A stretch of 64,000 bases of DNA from Phialophora verrucosa. Lineage: Eukaryota > Ascomycota > Eurotiomycetes > Chaetothyriales > Herpotrichiellaceae. The DNA is taken from the NCBI GenBank assembly GCA_002099365.1, contig MSED01000009.1, positions 1,984,001 through 2,048,000 of the forward strand, in the 5' to 3' direction. The notes below the pieces were generated by a model. That model was not told where the DNA came from. It was given only the letters and a program-made list of their open reading frames with translations, and searched no databases. Shown here piece after piece: positions 33,591 to 44,508 of the stretch (the first letter of the stretch is position 1; the number at the start of each line of letters is the position of its first letter). The position numbers were made by a program, and so were the translations under genes.

Positions 33591-34745
33591 GCGCTGTCTG
33601 CTTGAGATTTTCCAAACACCTCCAAGGTACAATGGCTTGCCGCTCTCGAGCCTGGAACCGGGCTGGAAAGAACTCCCGATGACTTTCGGGTCGTGTCGAC
33701 GAAGTCCACAGGTTTGGCTTGGGCACAAAACAGTGGCTGTCCCACCCTGTGGGCAGGCTCATGCATTTACTTCGCTGCAACATCGATACCTATTACCGAG
33801 GCATTTTGACAACAAGCATCGATCCTGGTAAACGGAAATGATGGGAGTTATCCTACGCTAGCTATCCATGTCTTCTTTATAATCTGCTACAGTTACAGCG
33901 GCTCGCTGGGTTATGGGTACTTTGGGCGAGGAGTCACGTACTGTAGCGATGAATACATTTGCACGAGAATAGAGTTCCTCTCATCTGCCAGTGATGTGCT
34001 TGAACACTCACGACTCCAGTGCACTTGTTTACCATCGTTCTCCGCAAAATACCGGAAATCTGATTCTTCCGCTGCCTGTGATGTGAGATGGAGCCATTAT
34101 CAAAATTGAGAGGCTGCGGCCTCTTACTGTTGTAAGTCAGAAAGAAAGATCGCCTTTGACCCCACCCAAAGTCTAACTCGGCCAAAGAGTCCCTGCCACC
34201 CACCTGCCCCGCCAAACGGTCTGACGTCGTTTGGTTGGGACTCAAAGGTGAGAAGGCAATTGGCGTTTGTTGACGTCTGGCTCGCATCTCGCTTGCAATT
34301 GAATCTGTTCCTCGTCTAGAATTGAGCATTGATCCTGAGTCCTTTCCTCCTCCGTGATTCAAGCAGCAGTCTTCGACATAACAGAATCGAGTGAGTCTAC
34401 ACCCCGCAATCACACCCGCTTGTCTCAACCCGTACCGCAGCCATTCAGAGGTACACCGGGAACACTCAACAGCTTGCTACACCATGGTTTCTGTCCTGAC
34501 TTCCCCATCGTCACCGTGTTCCATAGCCACAGACCTCGTCGCACGGCATTTCTAACTCGATGGCTGACACCCCGCGATCAAGGAATCCGAAACGAACGAT
34601 TGATTATCTCTCCTCCCGAACTCGACCTTTTTTCACATCCACTCTGACTCTGCGGTGAGCCCACGTTTACCGAGGGCGGTATCGTGCTATCTAATAGAGG
34701 CAAAGAGCAAGGAATCAAGAACATCACAACTGAACATTAGCGACC
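33591..34745. other. Intergenic, 1.15 kb, upstream of the acyl-CoA-binding protein gene
   Basis: Holds the ACBP promoter, including an inverted repeat around a CRE-like site at 34212-34234. No gene frame is convincing. Confidence 0.5.
34212..34234. promoter_or_regulatory. Inverted repeat CCAAACG...CGTTTGG around a CRE-like TGACGTC
   Basis: The 7-bp arms (34212-34218 and 34228-34234) flank TGACGTC at 34222-34228, which is the core bound by bZIP/CREB-ATF proteins. It lies 511 nt before the ACBP ATG. A regulatory role is inference. Confidence 0.35.
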
Positions 34746-35547
34746 ATGCCGTCTGCCGCGTTCAAGAAAGCTGCCGACGAGAGCCGTCAGCTCAAGGCGA
34801 AACCGAGCAATGATGAGTTGTTGGAGGTGAGTCGTGGTGCATGTCCTTCCCTGTTCACGGCACTCCTTTTATGGGTAGTATGGGGTCTAGACGCACGGCG
34901 TGGGGCACACAACGAACAAAGATTGAGACGAAAATAATATGGCAACGTGGTGGGTAAGGAACCGGGGAGGAGCCGTCACATAGGTGCACCAATTCTGTGG
35001 GTTGAATGCGCAAGAAGGGAGGCCGCAGGAAGAAGAGGGATGGATCGTCATTTGCTGTTTCGCCTGTCTCAACATGCACGGACGACGAAACTGTCGAGGT
35101 CATCTGCCATCATTCTCTTCGGGTGGTCGCTGTCGTTGTTCCACACGCTTATCCCTCCATTCTGAGGTGTCATCGACTGATGTTCTGTTTTCCAGCTCTA
35201 CGCCCTCTTCAAAGTTGCCAATGGCGAGGACATATCCAAGGCTCCTGCTCCAGGCATGTTCGACCTGAAGGTATGTAAGCTCAAGTATTCCCCAGCCTTA
35301 GCACCATCCCATATCAGTTCCCTTTCTCATGATTTCGATGTTTATGCTCGCCTGGCACCCAACTGCGTTTACTGATCCTGTCCTTGCGAAACAGGGGAAA
35401 GCCAAGCACAAAGCCTGGCAAAAAGAAGTCGATGCAGGTACCAGCGCTGCCGACGCCGAGAAGAAGTACATCGACCTTGTCGAAAAGCTCAAGGGGCAGT
35501 ATGGCTTCGATCCCAGCAAGGCTCCTGAGGCGGTTGGTGGAACTTAA
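34746..35547 (+). CDS. ACB1: Acyl-CoA-binding protein
   Basis: Three exons, 34746-34826, 35196-35270 and 35395-35547, all phase 0, giving 102 aa, a normal length. Exon 2 reads LYALFKVANGEDISKAPAPG and exon 3 starts GKAKHKAWQKE; together with MFDLK at the exon 2 end they form the ACB signature. The four-helix bundle binds medium- and long-chain acyl-CoA esters in the cytosol and ferries them to synthesis and desaturation. Intron 1 is 369 bp and intron 2 is 124 bp, both long for this window. The gene is convergent with SEH1. The family match is strong. Confidence 0.93.
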
Positions 35548-35787
35548 ATGTGCCAAGAAAGGACGAGATAACTGAGACGGCCGAATGCTGCATACCGTGA
35601 CTGAGAGGCATGACTCTTCCCAGGCATTCACGACATGGTCTTCGTTTCAGCCTGTAGGCATGTTGGCCGTGGTGCTCAGGCTCTCACGCCAGCGTCGCGG
35701 TCGGGGGCTGTCGACGGTCCGGTCAATCCGGCTGTGTTCTTCCGCATAGCGAATATGTGTATGGTTCTCGCATCACAGGCGGTCCTT

Positions 35788-37587
35788 TCACAGGTTCAGC
35801 GCGCCCAGCTTCTCGTTGACCTCTTCGTCCTCGTCGTCGTCTTCATCTGATTCGTCTGAGTCTTCGGTAATGTCTTGCCCTGCGAAGACCATCCATTGTC
35901 CATTGAGCACGCTTTTCCTCCAAAGTTTCGTGACACCATCGCTCCCTTGACTCAGTAGTACTTGGCCTTGACCGTCGAAGATGACGGACCAGGCATCACT
36001 ATGGGCTTGAGGAAGAGTCGTGAAGGACGATAGGGTGGTAAGGTACCCGAAGTCGTAGCCAGTGCGCGAACCGCCGGGCTGGCTGGAGAGTTGAGTCGAC
36101 GATGCCTGGGTTTGGCGTCCAGTAATGGCAGAGGTGAGGCTCGACTGCTGTTGAAGACGCTGCTGCACGGAATTTCGCGCCTGAGCCGCTGAATGACGCT
36201 GGTGTTCGGTGCCATTCCGCCCTCCATTCCCGTCCCCATTGTCATTCCCGTTCGCATTTTGACCTTCCGCGACGCCGAGCTCGAAGACTCGCACGGCCCC
36301 GTCCTTGCACGCAGTGGCAATGCGATCCGTCCCTCTGACGCTGAAAGGCGCCCACGCCACATCCCTCACCAACGCCGGATGAACAGGCAGCTTGATGGCC
36401 TCGTGGAACATGATTCTGTGGCTTCCCCCGCCGCTACTCGACACGCCGCTCCCGCCACCGATCCCTAGGCCTATCCCGCCGATACTCACGTCCCCGCCGC
36501 CGGCGCCGCCGGTGCCGGTGCCCGTGGCTGAAGGCACGACGCCACGAAAGACCTTGACCTCGTTCAGCGCGCACACGACCAGGCCGAGCTGGTCGCGCTC
36601 GTCGCACACGGACGCGATATACGGCAGCGGAGTGGGATTCGGGTCGAATCGGACCTTGAAGCTCGTTTCGTCCCCGCGCGACGGCGCGGCGTTGGGCGCG
36701 CAGACGTGGAAGCTGTCGAGGAGGGTCCACTCGCGAAGGTCGTCGGGGTTGCTTGGCTCGTAGACGCTCAGCAGGCCGAGACGGTCGATCAGGGCGAGGA
36801 AGGTGGTGACGTGGTCGGTCGTCAGGGTTTTGACGTCCACGGAGACGAACGGGACGCGGGGTGTCGATTGGATGGTTGCCACGCGGCGGAAGCGGTGGCC
36901 TTGGAGGGGCGGTTGGGTGGCGTCTTCGCTCCAGAGGTGGCATTTGAGGTCGTTGCCGATGGTGACCAGGTGGGTGCCTAGGGTCGGCGAGAGGAACTTG
37001 GCCTGTTGAGAAATGTTAGAGGAAGGGGTTCGAGGTGTGTGGAATTGATTTTGGGAGCAGTGGGTTGTTCCTAAGTACAAGCACAAGTACAAGAACAAGA
37101 CTTTGGATCTTGCCTATTGTAGAGAGAGCCCTTTTACAGCTCGAGAGTTTCGCCCGAGGGTACTTACATCTTTGATGTCGGCGTCATGCGCCGTGAACGT
37201 GTCGAGCAACGTCTTCTCGCCCGTCTTGGAGTCGCGGTCCCAGACCTTGATGCGGTGGTCGATGGACCCTGTCAGGATCTTGGTTCCGTTGAAGTTGGTG
37301 TGGACGACCGTGACCCGGTCGTTGTGACCGGGGTCGAAGGGCTGGGTCGCCGCCATTGCGGCCTCATCCAGCTGGCGGAGAGTAGGGAGGGGAGCAGGCG
37401 AGGAAGTTGTGTTGTTAGGGGCTGGTGAATTCAATGCGGTGGAGGAGGAGGCTGATTCGGAGGAGCTGCTCGACTCGTTGTCATCCTGGCTGGCTCTGCG
37501 ATCAAGCCAGTGCACCAGACAAGCCTCCTCCAAGACAAACGGAACGCCAACCACTGCTGCTCGTTGTGAGCGGCGTTGTTGCGCCAT
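35788..37587 (-). CDS. SEH1: Nucleoporin Seh1 (WD40 protein)
   Basis: Two exons, 37587-37168 and 37002-35788, with a 165-bp phase-0 intron, giving 544 aa. WD-repeat motifs include ILTGSIDHRIKVWDRD, VTIGNDLKCHLW, IATACKDGAVRVFEL and LLSQGSDGVTKLW. The family's QAHSDAWSVIFDGQG-like last blade is present. Seh1 is part of the Y-complex of the nuclear pore and of the SEA/GATOR complex at the vacuole. It is longer than yeast Seh1 (about 350 aa) because of a Ser-rich N-terminal extension, a Gly-rich insert (around TGTGGAGGGD) and an Asn/Gln/Gly insert. The C-terminus is acidic. It is divergent from ALG7. Confidence 0.85.
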
Positions 37588-37780
37588 TGTACGCTGCTGA
37601 TTGGCGGAGTGGCGGAGACGGTTGGACGGGACGGATTATCTTTGTTCCGTCTGTAGAAATTAAATCCGATGCGGAAGGACAGATTGTTCTATGTATGGGT
37701 CTGGCAACAATGGCCACGCACAGCACAGCACTGCACTGCTACCGACCTGCCTGACATCCGCACGCACTGCGGACCACATC
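37588..37780. promoter_or_regulatory. Compact bidirectional promoter between SEH1 and ALG7
   Basis: Only 193 bp separate the two ATG codons, so both genes must share a promoter region. I see no clear TATA box. Confidence 0.55.
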
Positions 37781-39308
37781 ATGGCCTCGACCCTCAGCCG
37801 CACGGAGAGATGGTCGCTGCTGCTCGTCACGGGAGGTTCGCTGGCGGTGCTAGCAAATACTTTCCAGGGCGACGGCGCGCCGCTGGTGGCTTCCCTGGCA
37901 TTTTCTGCCCTGGCCTTCTCCATGGCCTATGCTTTCGTACGATGGTCGGGCCCGGCGTTTATCAAAGCCGGTCTGAAAGGGAAGGATATGAGCAAGATCC
38001 CGGCAAGGGAGATGTGAGCCCCCTCTAATACCAGAGGAGAGAGCGTTGGCTGATCTGTCTAGTCCTGAGTCCATGGGGGCGGTTGCCGCGGCGGTATACA
38101 TCCTGGCGTTGATGGCGTTTATTCCCTTTGCATTCTACAAAGACATCGTGGCAGCTACCTCAGGCGGAGGAAACCGAGACGTCGTGGTGACCATCACTGA
38201 AGTCGAGACGGGCCGCTTCTTGCATCGCTTCCCGCATTCGAAATTGTCTTCATATCAATCGGCGCTCAACACCCTGCAAGCCACCACCATCCTCGGCATC
38301 TGCGACGACATTCTCGATCTCCGATGGAGGCACAAGTTCTTCATTCCGGCGGTGGCCTCACTCCCGCTGCTCATCGTCTACTACGTCGACTTTGGAGTGA
38401 CCTCGGTGGTGGTGCCGACTTTCCTGGTGCCATACATGCCGAACCGAGCGCGTCTCATCGACTTGTCGTTCCTCTACTATTTTTACATGTCGGCTCTCTC
38501 GATCTTTGCCCCGAACTCGATCAATATCCTTGCCGGCATCAATGGCATCGAAGTCGGACAGTCGCTCGTCATTGCTGGCCTGCTCATTCTCAACTCGGCA
38601 CTTTACTTGGTGCCGTTCCCGGGAAACCCGATCCTGAACTACGCCTACGCCATACGTCCACATCCGGCGACTGACGCTCATCTCATGACCCTGTACATTC
38701 TCCTGCCGTTCCTGGCCGTATCAACGGCTCTGTATATACATAATCGGTACCCGGCCAGAGTGTTCGTCGGGGACACCTTCTGCTATGTTGCGGGCATGAC
38801 GTTCGCAGTCGTGGCTATCACGGCTCATTTCAGCAAAACCCTACTCTTGCTCCTCATCCCTCAGATTGTCAATTTCGTCTACAGCGTACCACAGATCTTT
38901 CACATCATCCCCTGCCCCCGGCATCGACTGCCGAAATTCAACGCGAGGACCGGTCTGCTCGAGCCTAGTGTGACGCCATGGTCGGCGGAAAGGCCCCCAA
39001 GTAAGCTGTTGACTGCGATTTTCTTCACCTTGGAGAAGCTTCATCTCCTCCAGGTCACTGTCGATGCGAAGACGAACCGAATATCAGCCACCTCGAATCT
39101 TACCATCATCAACCTTTGGCTGGTATGGAGAGGACCGATGAGAGAGGATCAACTGACAAAGGAGCTCCTGGTGATGCAGACCTGTTGCGGGCTCGTCGGG
39201 TTGTTCGTGAGACATACGATGGCTCTGTTTATCTTTAGTGTGGATAATCGGGGACCGCTCAGTCAAGCGGAGCTCGGAAGTACACAGCCACAGCTTCAAA
39301 CCGCCTAG
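37781..39308 (+). CDS. ALG7: UDP-GlcNAc:dolichyl-phosphate GlcNAc-1-phosphotransferase (Alg7)
   Basis: Two exons, 37781-38013 and 38063-39308, with a 49-bp intron splitting an Ile codon, giving 492 aa. This ER-membrane enzyme performs the first step of N-glycan assembly and is the target of tunicamycin. Visible motifs are KDMSKIPAREIPESMGAV at the junction, LGICDDILDLRWRHK with Asp159 and Asp160 for Mg binding, INILAGINGIEVGQS, NPILNYAY, VFVGDTFCYVAGM and IIPCPRHRLPKF. About ten membrane helices can be seen. Without the splice the conserved first helix would be lost. Confidence 0.94.
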
Positions 39309-39718
39309 TCGGTGCCCAGGGTAAACCGGGAGGGTGCTTAGGTCTGGAAACTGGAACGGACTCTGAATTCAAGACTGAGCTCCGAGGACATCTCAAACCA
39401 TTTCCGTGAAGGTCAACAGCCTGGTCGTCAAAGCCCCGCATAAGGTGTAATAGTGTATATCCTGTGGTTATCCTATTGGCGAGAGTCTGCTCCACCGAGG
39501 CAAGGTGCAGGCGACAGTCCGGGCGCATCCAGAGCATGTACGAACAGCATACCCCTTGTGGACTAGGTGCTGACTCCTATGCGTCAGCGAGGCTACAAAG
39601 CAGCCTCACCCCGAGCCAAGTCTTTCTGCATATCTACTCTCTGCATACTTACTCGGGTCTGAGTTCTGTCGACCAAGTCAGGACGACAGAAGGAAACTTT
39701 CCTGGCAATTCTGCGGGC
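39309..39718. other. Intergenic, 0.41 kb
   Basis: Between two plus-strand genes; it holds the ALG7 3' UTR and the promoter of the next regulator. Nothing specific is seen. Confidence 0.45.
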
Positions 39719-41474
39719 ATGGTATATTGCGGAAAACCAAGTGCCAATTGTGCCAGGTGCCGGGCCAGAAAGCTCAAGGTCTGTAAACTGAACATCCAAT
39801 GGCTGTATTTGCTACTCCACGTCCACATGCCTAATGGGCCAGTCTAGTGCGACCAAGCGACCCCCTACTGCTCTCAATGCATCCGTGCCGGTGTCGAATG
39901 TACTGGATACCGAGATCTCACAACCATCGCGATTCGCGACGAGAGCGCCGACGTGGCACGTAAAGCTCAACTCAAGCGGACTAGAGATCGCCAACGTCCT
40001 CGGGACTCGCTCCAATCGCATTCCAGATCGACGTCGACATACCACTCATCGCGTTTGACGGTCCAGCAACCTGCGCCGCCGATACGCGAGCAGGCAACAT
40101 GCATTGCCCAGCAGACCTATCTCGATACCTGGCTCTGGCCATCGGTCTTGGATTTGACCATGGCAGACAATGCTGCGGCATCATCGTCCATCACCGCCCT
40201 TGGACTCGCAGTACTAGCGAATACCAGAACCAGCCAGTCCTTAGAGATGGCTGCCCGGGAGGAGTATGCAGTTGCATTGGCGTCGACAAATGGAGCACTC
40301 CGAGATCCCTTGTTATCCAAATCAGATCTCACCTTGATGGCAGTCATGTTCTTAGGAATGTTCGAAGTATGTTCAATTCCCTTTTGACTACTTTGGTGGG
40401 GCATCCGGCTGACTTTGCCCCAGGTGGTGACATGTACTGAACTGGAATCAATCCTGCAATGGAGAAAACATATCGTCGGTGCAGTCAAACTCCTCGAATG
40501 GCGGGGAGAAGAGCAACTCCGCAGCCCGCGTGGCCTGCACCTCTTTAGACAGGTGCGAACCCAGATTGTGAGTGCCGGAGACCCTCCATCCCAGTGTGTG
40601 AGGACTATGGCGAATAACTGCGCAGTTGATCCACAACATCTTCGGAGAAAACGACACGTCTCCGGTCCTGACGCGGCTGTCGCGGCAAGCTTGCGATCTC
40701 GAAGACGGCGTCTTTCGGTTCGGAGATCGCCTGGCCAATATCAATATCCATCTGAGCAAGTTATGTGCCGACATGAAGCAAGGAACAATGACCGATCCTC
40801 GAGCGATAATTGGTGTAGCCTTGGCACTTGATGCGCGACTGGTCTCCTGGGCCGCCGACATTCCCTCGTCGTTGATGTACAGCACCACCTCCACCACTGG
40901 CTACAGCCGGGAAATCCAAACGATGCAGAGCCCGTACGGATGTCACTATCATATCTATCCAGACCTCTTCACCAGCAATATGTGGGCCAACTGGCGTGGT
41001 GCGCGATTTGTTGTCCACGAAATCATTCTGCAATACGTCGACGCTTTGAAAACGCAAAACGCGGTGCGGGATGACCCCGCAACCTTCCTCGAGTCCGTTG
41101 AAGTTGCTCGGCACAGTGAGAACATACTCAGAGACCTGACAGCCGGCATCTGCGCAAGCGTGCCCTACAACTTTGGCGTCATCAATGACGCGAGCGTGGG
41201 CGATGTCCACCGCCATGAGAACAAGGCATTGGCCGCTGGGCACACCCTTCTGTGGCCTCTCTTCCTGGTTGCCAGTTGCCGAATCGCGACTCCAGATCTC
41301 AAGAGCTGGGTGATCTTGTCGCTCGATAAAATCGGCCACAAGATGGGCATCAGCCAGGCGCTGGCGATGGCCCAACTCTTGCTCCACGGGATGGGGGCGC
41401 GGACCTGGAACCAGCCGGAGTCGGCCATAGGAGAAGAGACCCTCCCCATCAGTCAAGGTACCTTGCCAAGCTGA
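39719..41474 (+). CDS. Zn(II)2Cys6 transcription factor with Fungal_trans_2-type regulatory domain
   Basis: Four exons, 39719-39778, 39848-40366, 40424-40567 and 40626-41474, all phase 0, giving 523 aa. The start MVYCGKPSANCARCRARKLK is typical of the subgroup. The cluster Cys11, 14, 21, 28, 31 and 38 is completed over intron 1 (CDQATPYCSQC), whose donor GTCTGT is weak. The C-terminal part is helical, as in the DUF3468 family (IVGAVKLLEWRGEEQL, GHTLLWPLFLVASC). It regulates unknown targets. It lies 1.07 kb upstream of a secreted carboxylesterase on the same strand, which may be a target (inference only). Confidence 0.87.
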
Positions 41475-42416
41475 ATTTACTCGGCCAGGAAGCCCAGTAG
41501 ACAGTGTGTACAAAAGACGCACCGAAGCCATTGTTGAGATCTCTGGTGTCTGATCCCTGATATCACTTTGGAGGTCCGTCATTCATCGGATGACGCAGAC
41601 TTCTTCTGGGCCATCGATCCCGGAAGGGAATCCACAAGCAACCCTACATGAGTATGCTAAACGGTTTCTGTCACGAAGGATCCTCATAAAGTCACATCGG
41701 ACATCCACTGTGGCAGACAAGGCAGACATGGGCGGCAAAAAGCTGCCGTCCGGGCCATGTCCTGGTCCGTCCAGCTGTGCCAGGAACGTTCCTCTGGGCC
41801 ACATGGCACCCGCGACCGACCGACCACAAGTCCACGCCGGAGAAATACGAGTGGCTGAAGAGAAGCCAGCAAACTCTGTTTGTTGGCTTGCCGGCGGGCG
41901 CGAGGCGAGCCTCGTCGAGCCCCTACCAGCACAAGCCTGATAAGACATTTCCCTAGACTGTCGATTTCCAATCCGCTCAGCTCGAATGTTCGCCGTCGGT
42001 TATTACAGCTAGATCACCAATTCGAGATCCGTCAACGTAATAGACTATAAGGGAACCTGCCCGACGCAATCAACTAGACGAGTAAGGAAATGGAAGGCCG
42101 TCAGTCAGTCAATCAGTCAGTCAGCCCTATTAACGCGGAGGCGACGAGGTAAATACTCAATAGAAGGGGGATCCTGTACGTGTCTACGTCGCCGTACATT
42201 CGCCTGGCCGGATCCCCCTTCCCAATCCAGTTACTGTCCAGCGTTATACCTAGTCGAGTATGTAATTCGATCTGCACGGGGTTGATACAATGTGAGTACT
42301 CGGTACAGTATCGCATAATTGTTGTACAGCCTCGTCTGAACTGAACTGAGGCTGTGGGCGAGGCGAAATGCAGTACAGATGGACCTTTTTCGATTCGAGA
42401 CGTGCCCTTTCCACTC

Positions 42417-42424
42417 TTTAAAAG
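42417..42424 (+). promoter_or_regulatory. TATA-like element TTTAAAAG
   Basis: 124 nt before the carboxylesterase ATG. The position fits a core promoter; the evidence is sequence only. Confidence 0.35.
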
Positions 42425-42468
42425 GCCCATCATTCCCTTGGGACTCGTTGTGCTTCTGCACTCATCGG

Positions 42469-42530
42469 CTTCATTAAGAGTCTCCTTGCCTCGCACCGAC
42501 TTCATAAAGAGTCTCCTTGCCTCGCACCGA
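42469..42530 (+). repeat. 31-bp direct tandem duplication in the carboxylesterase 5' UTR
   Basis: Two adjacent 31-nt copies (42469-42499 and 42500-42530) differ at one base. The second ends 17 nt before the ATG. A recent slippage duplication in the leader is the simplest reading. Confidence 0.9.
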
Positions 42531-42547
42531 GGTGTCTCGAACAAAGT

Positions 42548-44508
42548 ATGAAACCCGCTTTCCTTGTTCCCGCAATCTTCCACGCCGCCGCATGCATCTT
42601 CTCGACCCCATCTCAAGCAATTCTCACCGCGCCCAGAGATGGAGCAGGAAAGGCCAAATCGCCGCCGCCGCCGCCGCCGCCGTCTTCGGCCCTGGCCAAC
42701 ACCACGAGCGGGCAGTATATCGGGCATCCCAGCAGGGCGCGTCCAGACGTGGTCGAATACATCGGCATGCGGTACGCGCGGGCTCCAATCGACGAGTTGA
42801 GGTTCGCGCCGGCCGTGCCGTTCGTGTCGAGCGAGGTGTTCAATGCCTCGACCCAGCCGCCGGATTGTCCTTACGTCGTGCACGGCTGGGGGTCCGTGCC
42901 GGGCGAATCATATTCCCACGCCGGACGCATCATGAGCGAAGAGTCCGCGGACGCTTACAACGTCATGAGCGAGGACTGTTTGTTCCTGAACCTCTGGACC
43001 AAGTCGTCGGGACGGTCGAAGAAGCCCGTCTTGTTCTTCGTCTACGGTGGCGGTTCGTTGTCCTGACTTCCCCCATATCGCTTGCCGCTGGTGCCACACG
43101 GCCCAACAAATGACACGACACGACTAATTCACATCGCTTGTCCCCAGGGTTCGAACGCGGCTCGGTGAACAATCCCACGTATAACGGCGTGTACTTGGCC
43201 GATCAGGAAGACGTTATCGTCGTGTCGTTCAAGTGAGCCACTCATCCCCTGCGGTCCGGGAGAGAGTCTGTGTGCTAACACTTGCACAAGCTTCCGTGTC
43301 AACATCTTTGGCTTCTCCGGTGCACCTGGGGCGGCCACCAATCTGGCCTTGCGCGACAGCAGACTCGCGCTCGAATGGGTCCGAGATAACATCGCCGCGT
43401 TCGGAGGCGACCCCACCCGCGTCACCATGTTCGGGCAGTCGCAAGGAGCGTGGATGATTTCGTGGTACGCGTACGCCTTCGCGACTGACCCGATCGCCAA
43501 CGCCTTCATCCAGGAGTCCGGGTCAGCGTTTTCGGACATCAGCTCCACGCGGGAGCAACGTGCAGCAACCTGGAGGAATGCCTCCGCTTCTGTCGGCTGT
43601 GGTCAATCGTCGGACTCAGCGGTTCTTGCGTGCATGAGGAATCAGAGCGTCTCCACCGTCCTTGAAGCCATGCTTTCGATCCCACAACAGGGTGTCGCCC
43701 CGACGTTTGGGCCGCTGATTGACAAAGTGCTGGTCTTCGCCAATTACACGGACCGGACGCTCTCCGGGAACTTTGCTCAAAAGGTGCGTTGCGTCGTGTG
43801 CTCCCTGAATAGAAGTCCCAAAGCAACATCCCCCTCCTTCTTCCCCCTCTCGCGGTTTATCACTGACTGAGGCCCGCCCACCTGGCAGCCTTTCCTGATG
43901 GGCAGCAATGACAACGAAGCCGGGTTCTACGTCATGAGGTACGCGGGCGACAACCAAATCACCCTGGACGCGACTCAACAAGAAACCGTCAGCTACGGCG
44001 AGTTCACCTGCCCCGTTGCCGCGGACGCGGCGGCCAAGCGAGCCGTGGCATCCGAGTCCGAGCCCGCGGTGCCTGTCTGGCGGTACGAGTATTTCGGCGG
44101 CTGGCCCAACCTGCGTCTGTACCCTGGCAGCAAGGCATACCATACCAGCGAGGTCCCGATGGTATTTGGCACGTCGGCGGACCTCACGGGTGAGCCGAAC
44201 ACGGCACTGCAAGATGTCGTCTCTCGATACACGATGCACGCGTGGGCGACTTTCGCCCGAGATCCGATGACCGGCCTGCGTGAGCAGTTGGGTTGGCCGG
44301 TGTATAACCGTTCGGGTAAGGACCAGTTCCCTTTTTGACGGAGAGTTGTTTCGTCCTTTCTCTTGTGCTGTCGTCAAACTAACAAGGAGCTTATGCTGAT
44401 GACTGAATTCCTAGGGAACACACTCTTCGATTAGGTTACGGCAACGAGACAAAGGCCTCGTTTGTGGATCCGGCCGAGTATGACGCCCCATTCTCGGCCT
44501 TTGTGTGA
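42548..44508 (+). CDS. Secreted type-B carboxylesterase/lipase (alpha/beta hydrolase)
   Basis: Exons 42548-43052, 43148-43232, 43291-43783, 43889-44315 and 44435-44508 give 527 aa. A signal peptide is seen (MKPAFLVPAIFHAAACIFS), then a Pro run encoded by (CCG)n. Family motifs are EYIGMRYARAPI, SEDCLFLNLW, VYGGGFERGS (oxyanion hole) and the nucleophile elbow GQSQGAW with Ser247; most relatives have GESAG. It should hydrolyse esters outside the cell. The last junction is odd. The usual acceptor (AG at 44414) runs into a stop after GNTLFD, whereas skipping to AG at 44434 restores a frame that ends GYGNETKASFVDPAEYDAP. A one-base loss in the conserved GNTL-RLGYGN segment would explain this. The short form would end at 44434. 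Confidence 0.82.

Larger units (their letters stand above)
41475..42547. other. Intergenic, 1.07 kb
   Basis: Holds a CAGT-type short repeat (42101-42124), a GAGTACTC palindrome at 42294, a TATA-like TTTAAAAG at 42417-42424, and a 31-bp tandem duplication directly before the esterase ATG. Open frames here are not protein-like. Confidence 0.5.
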
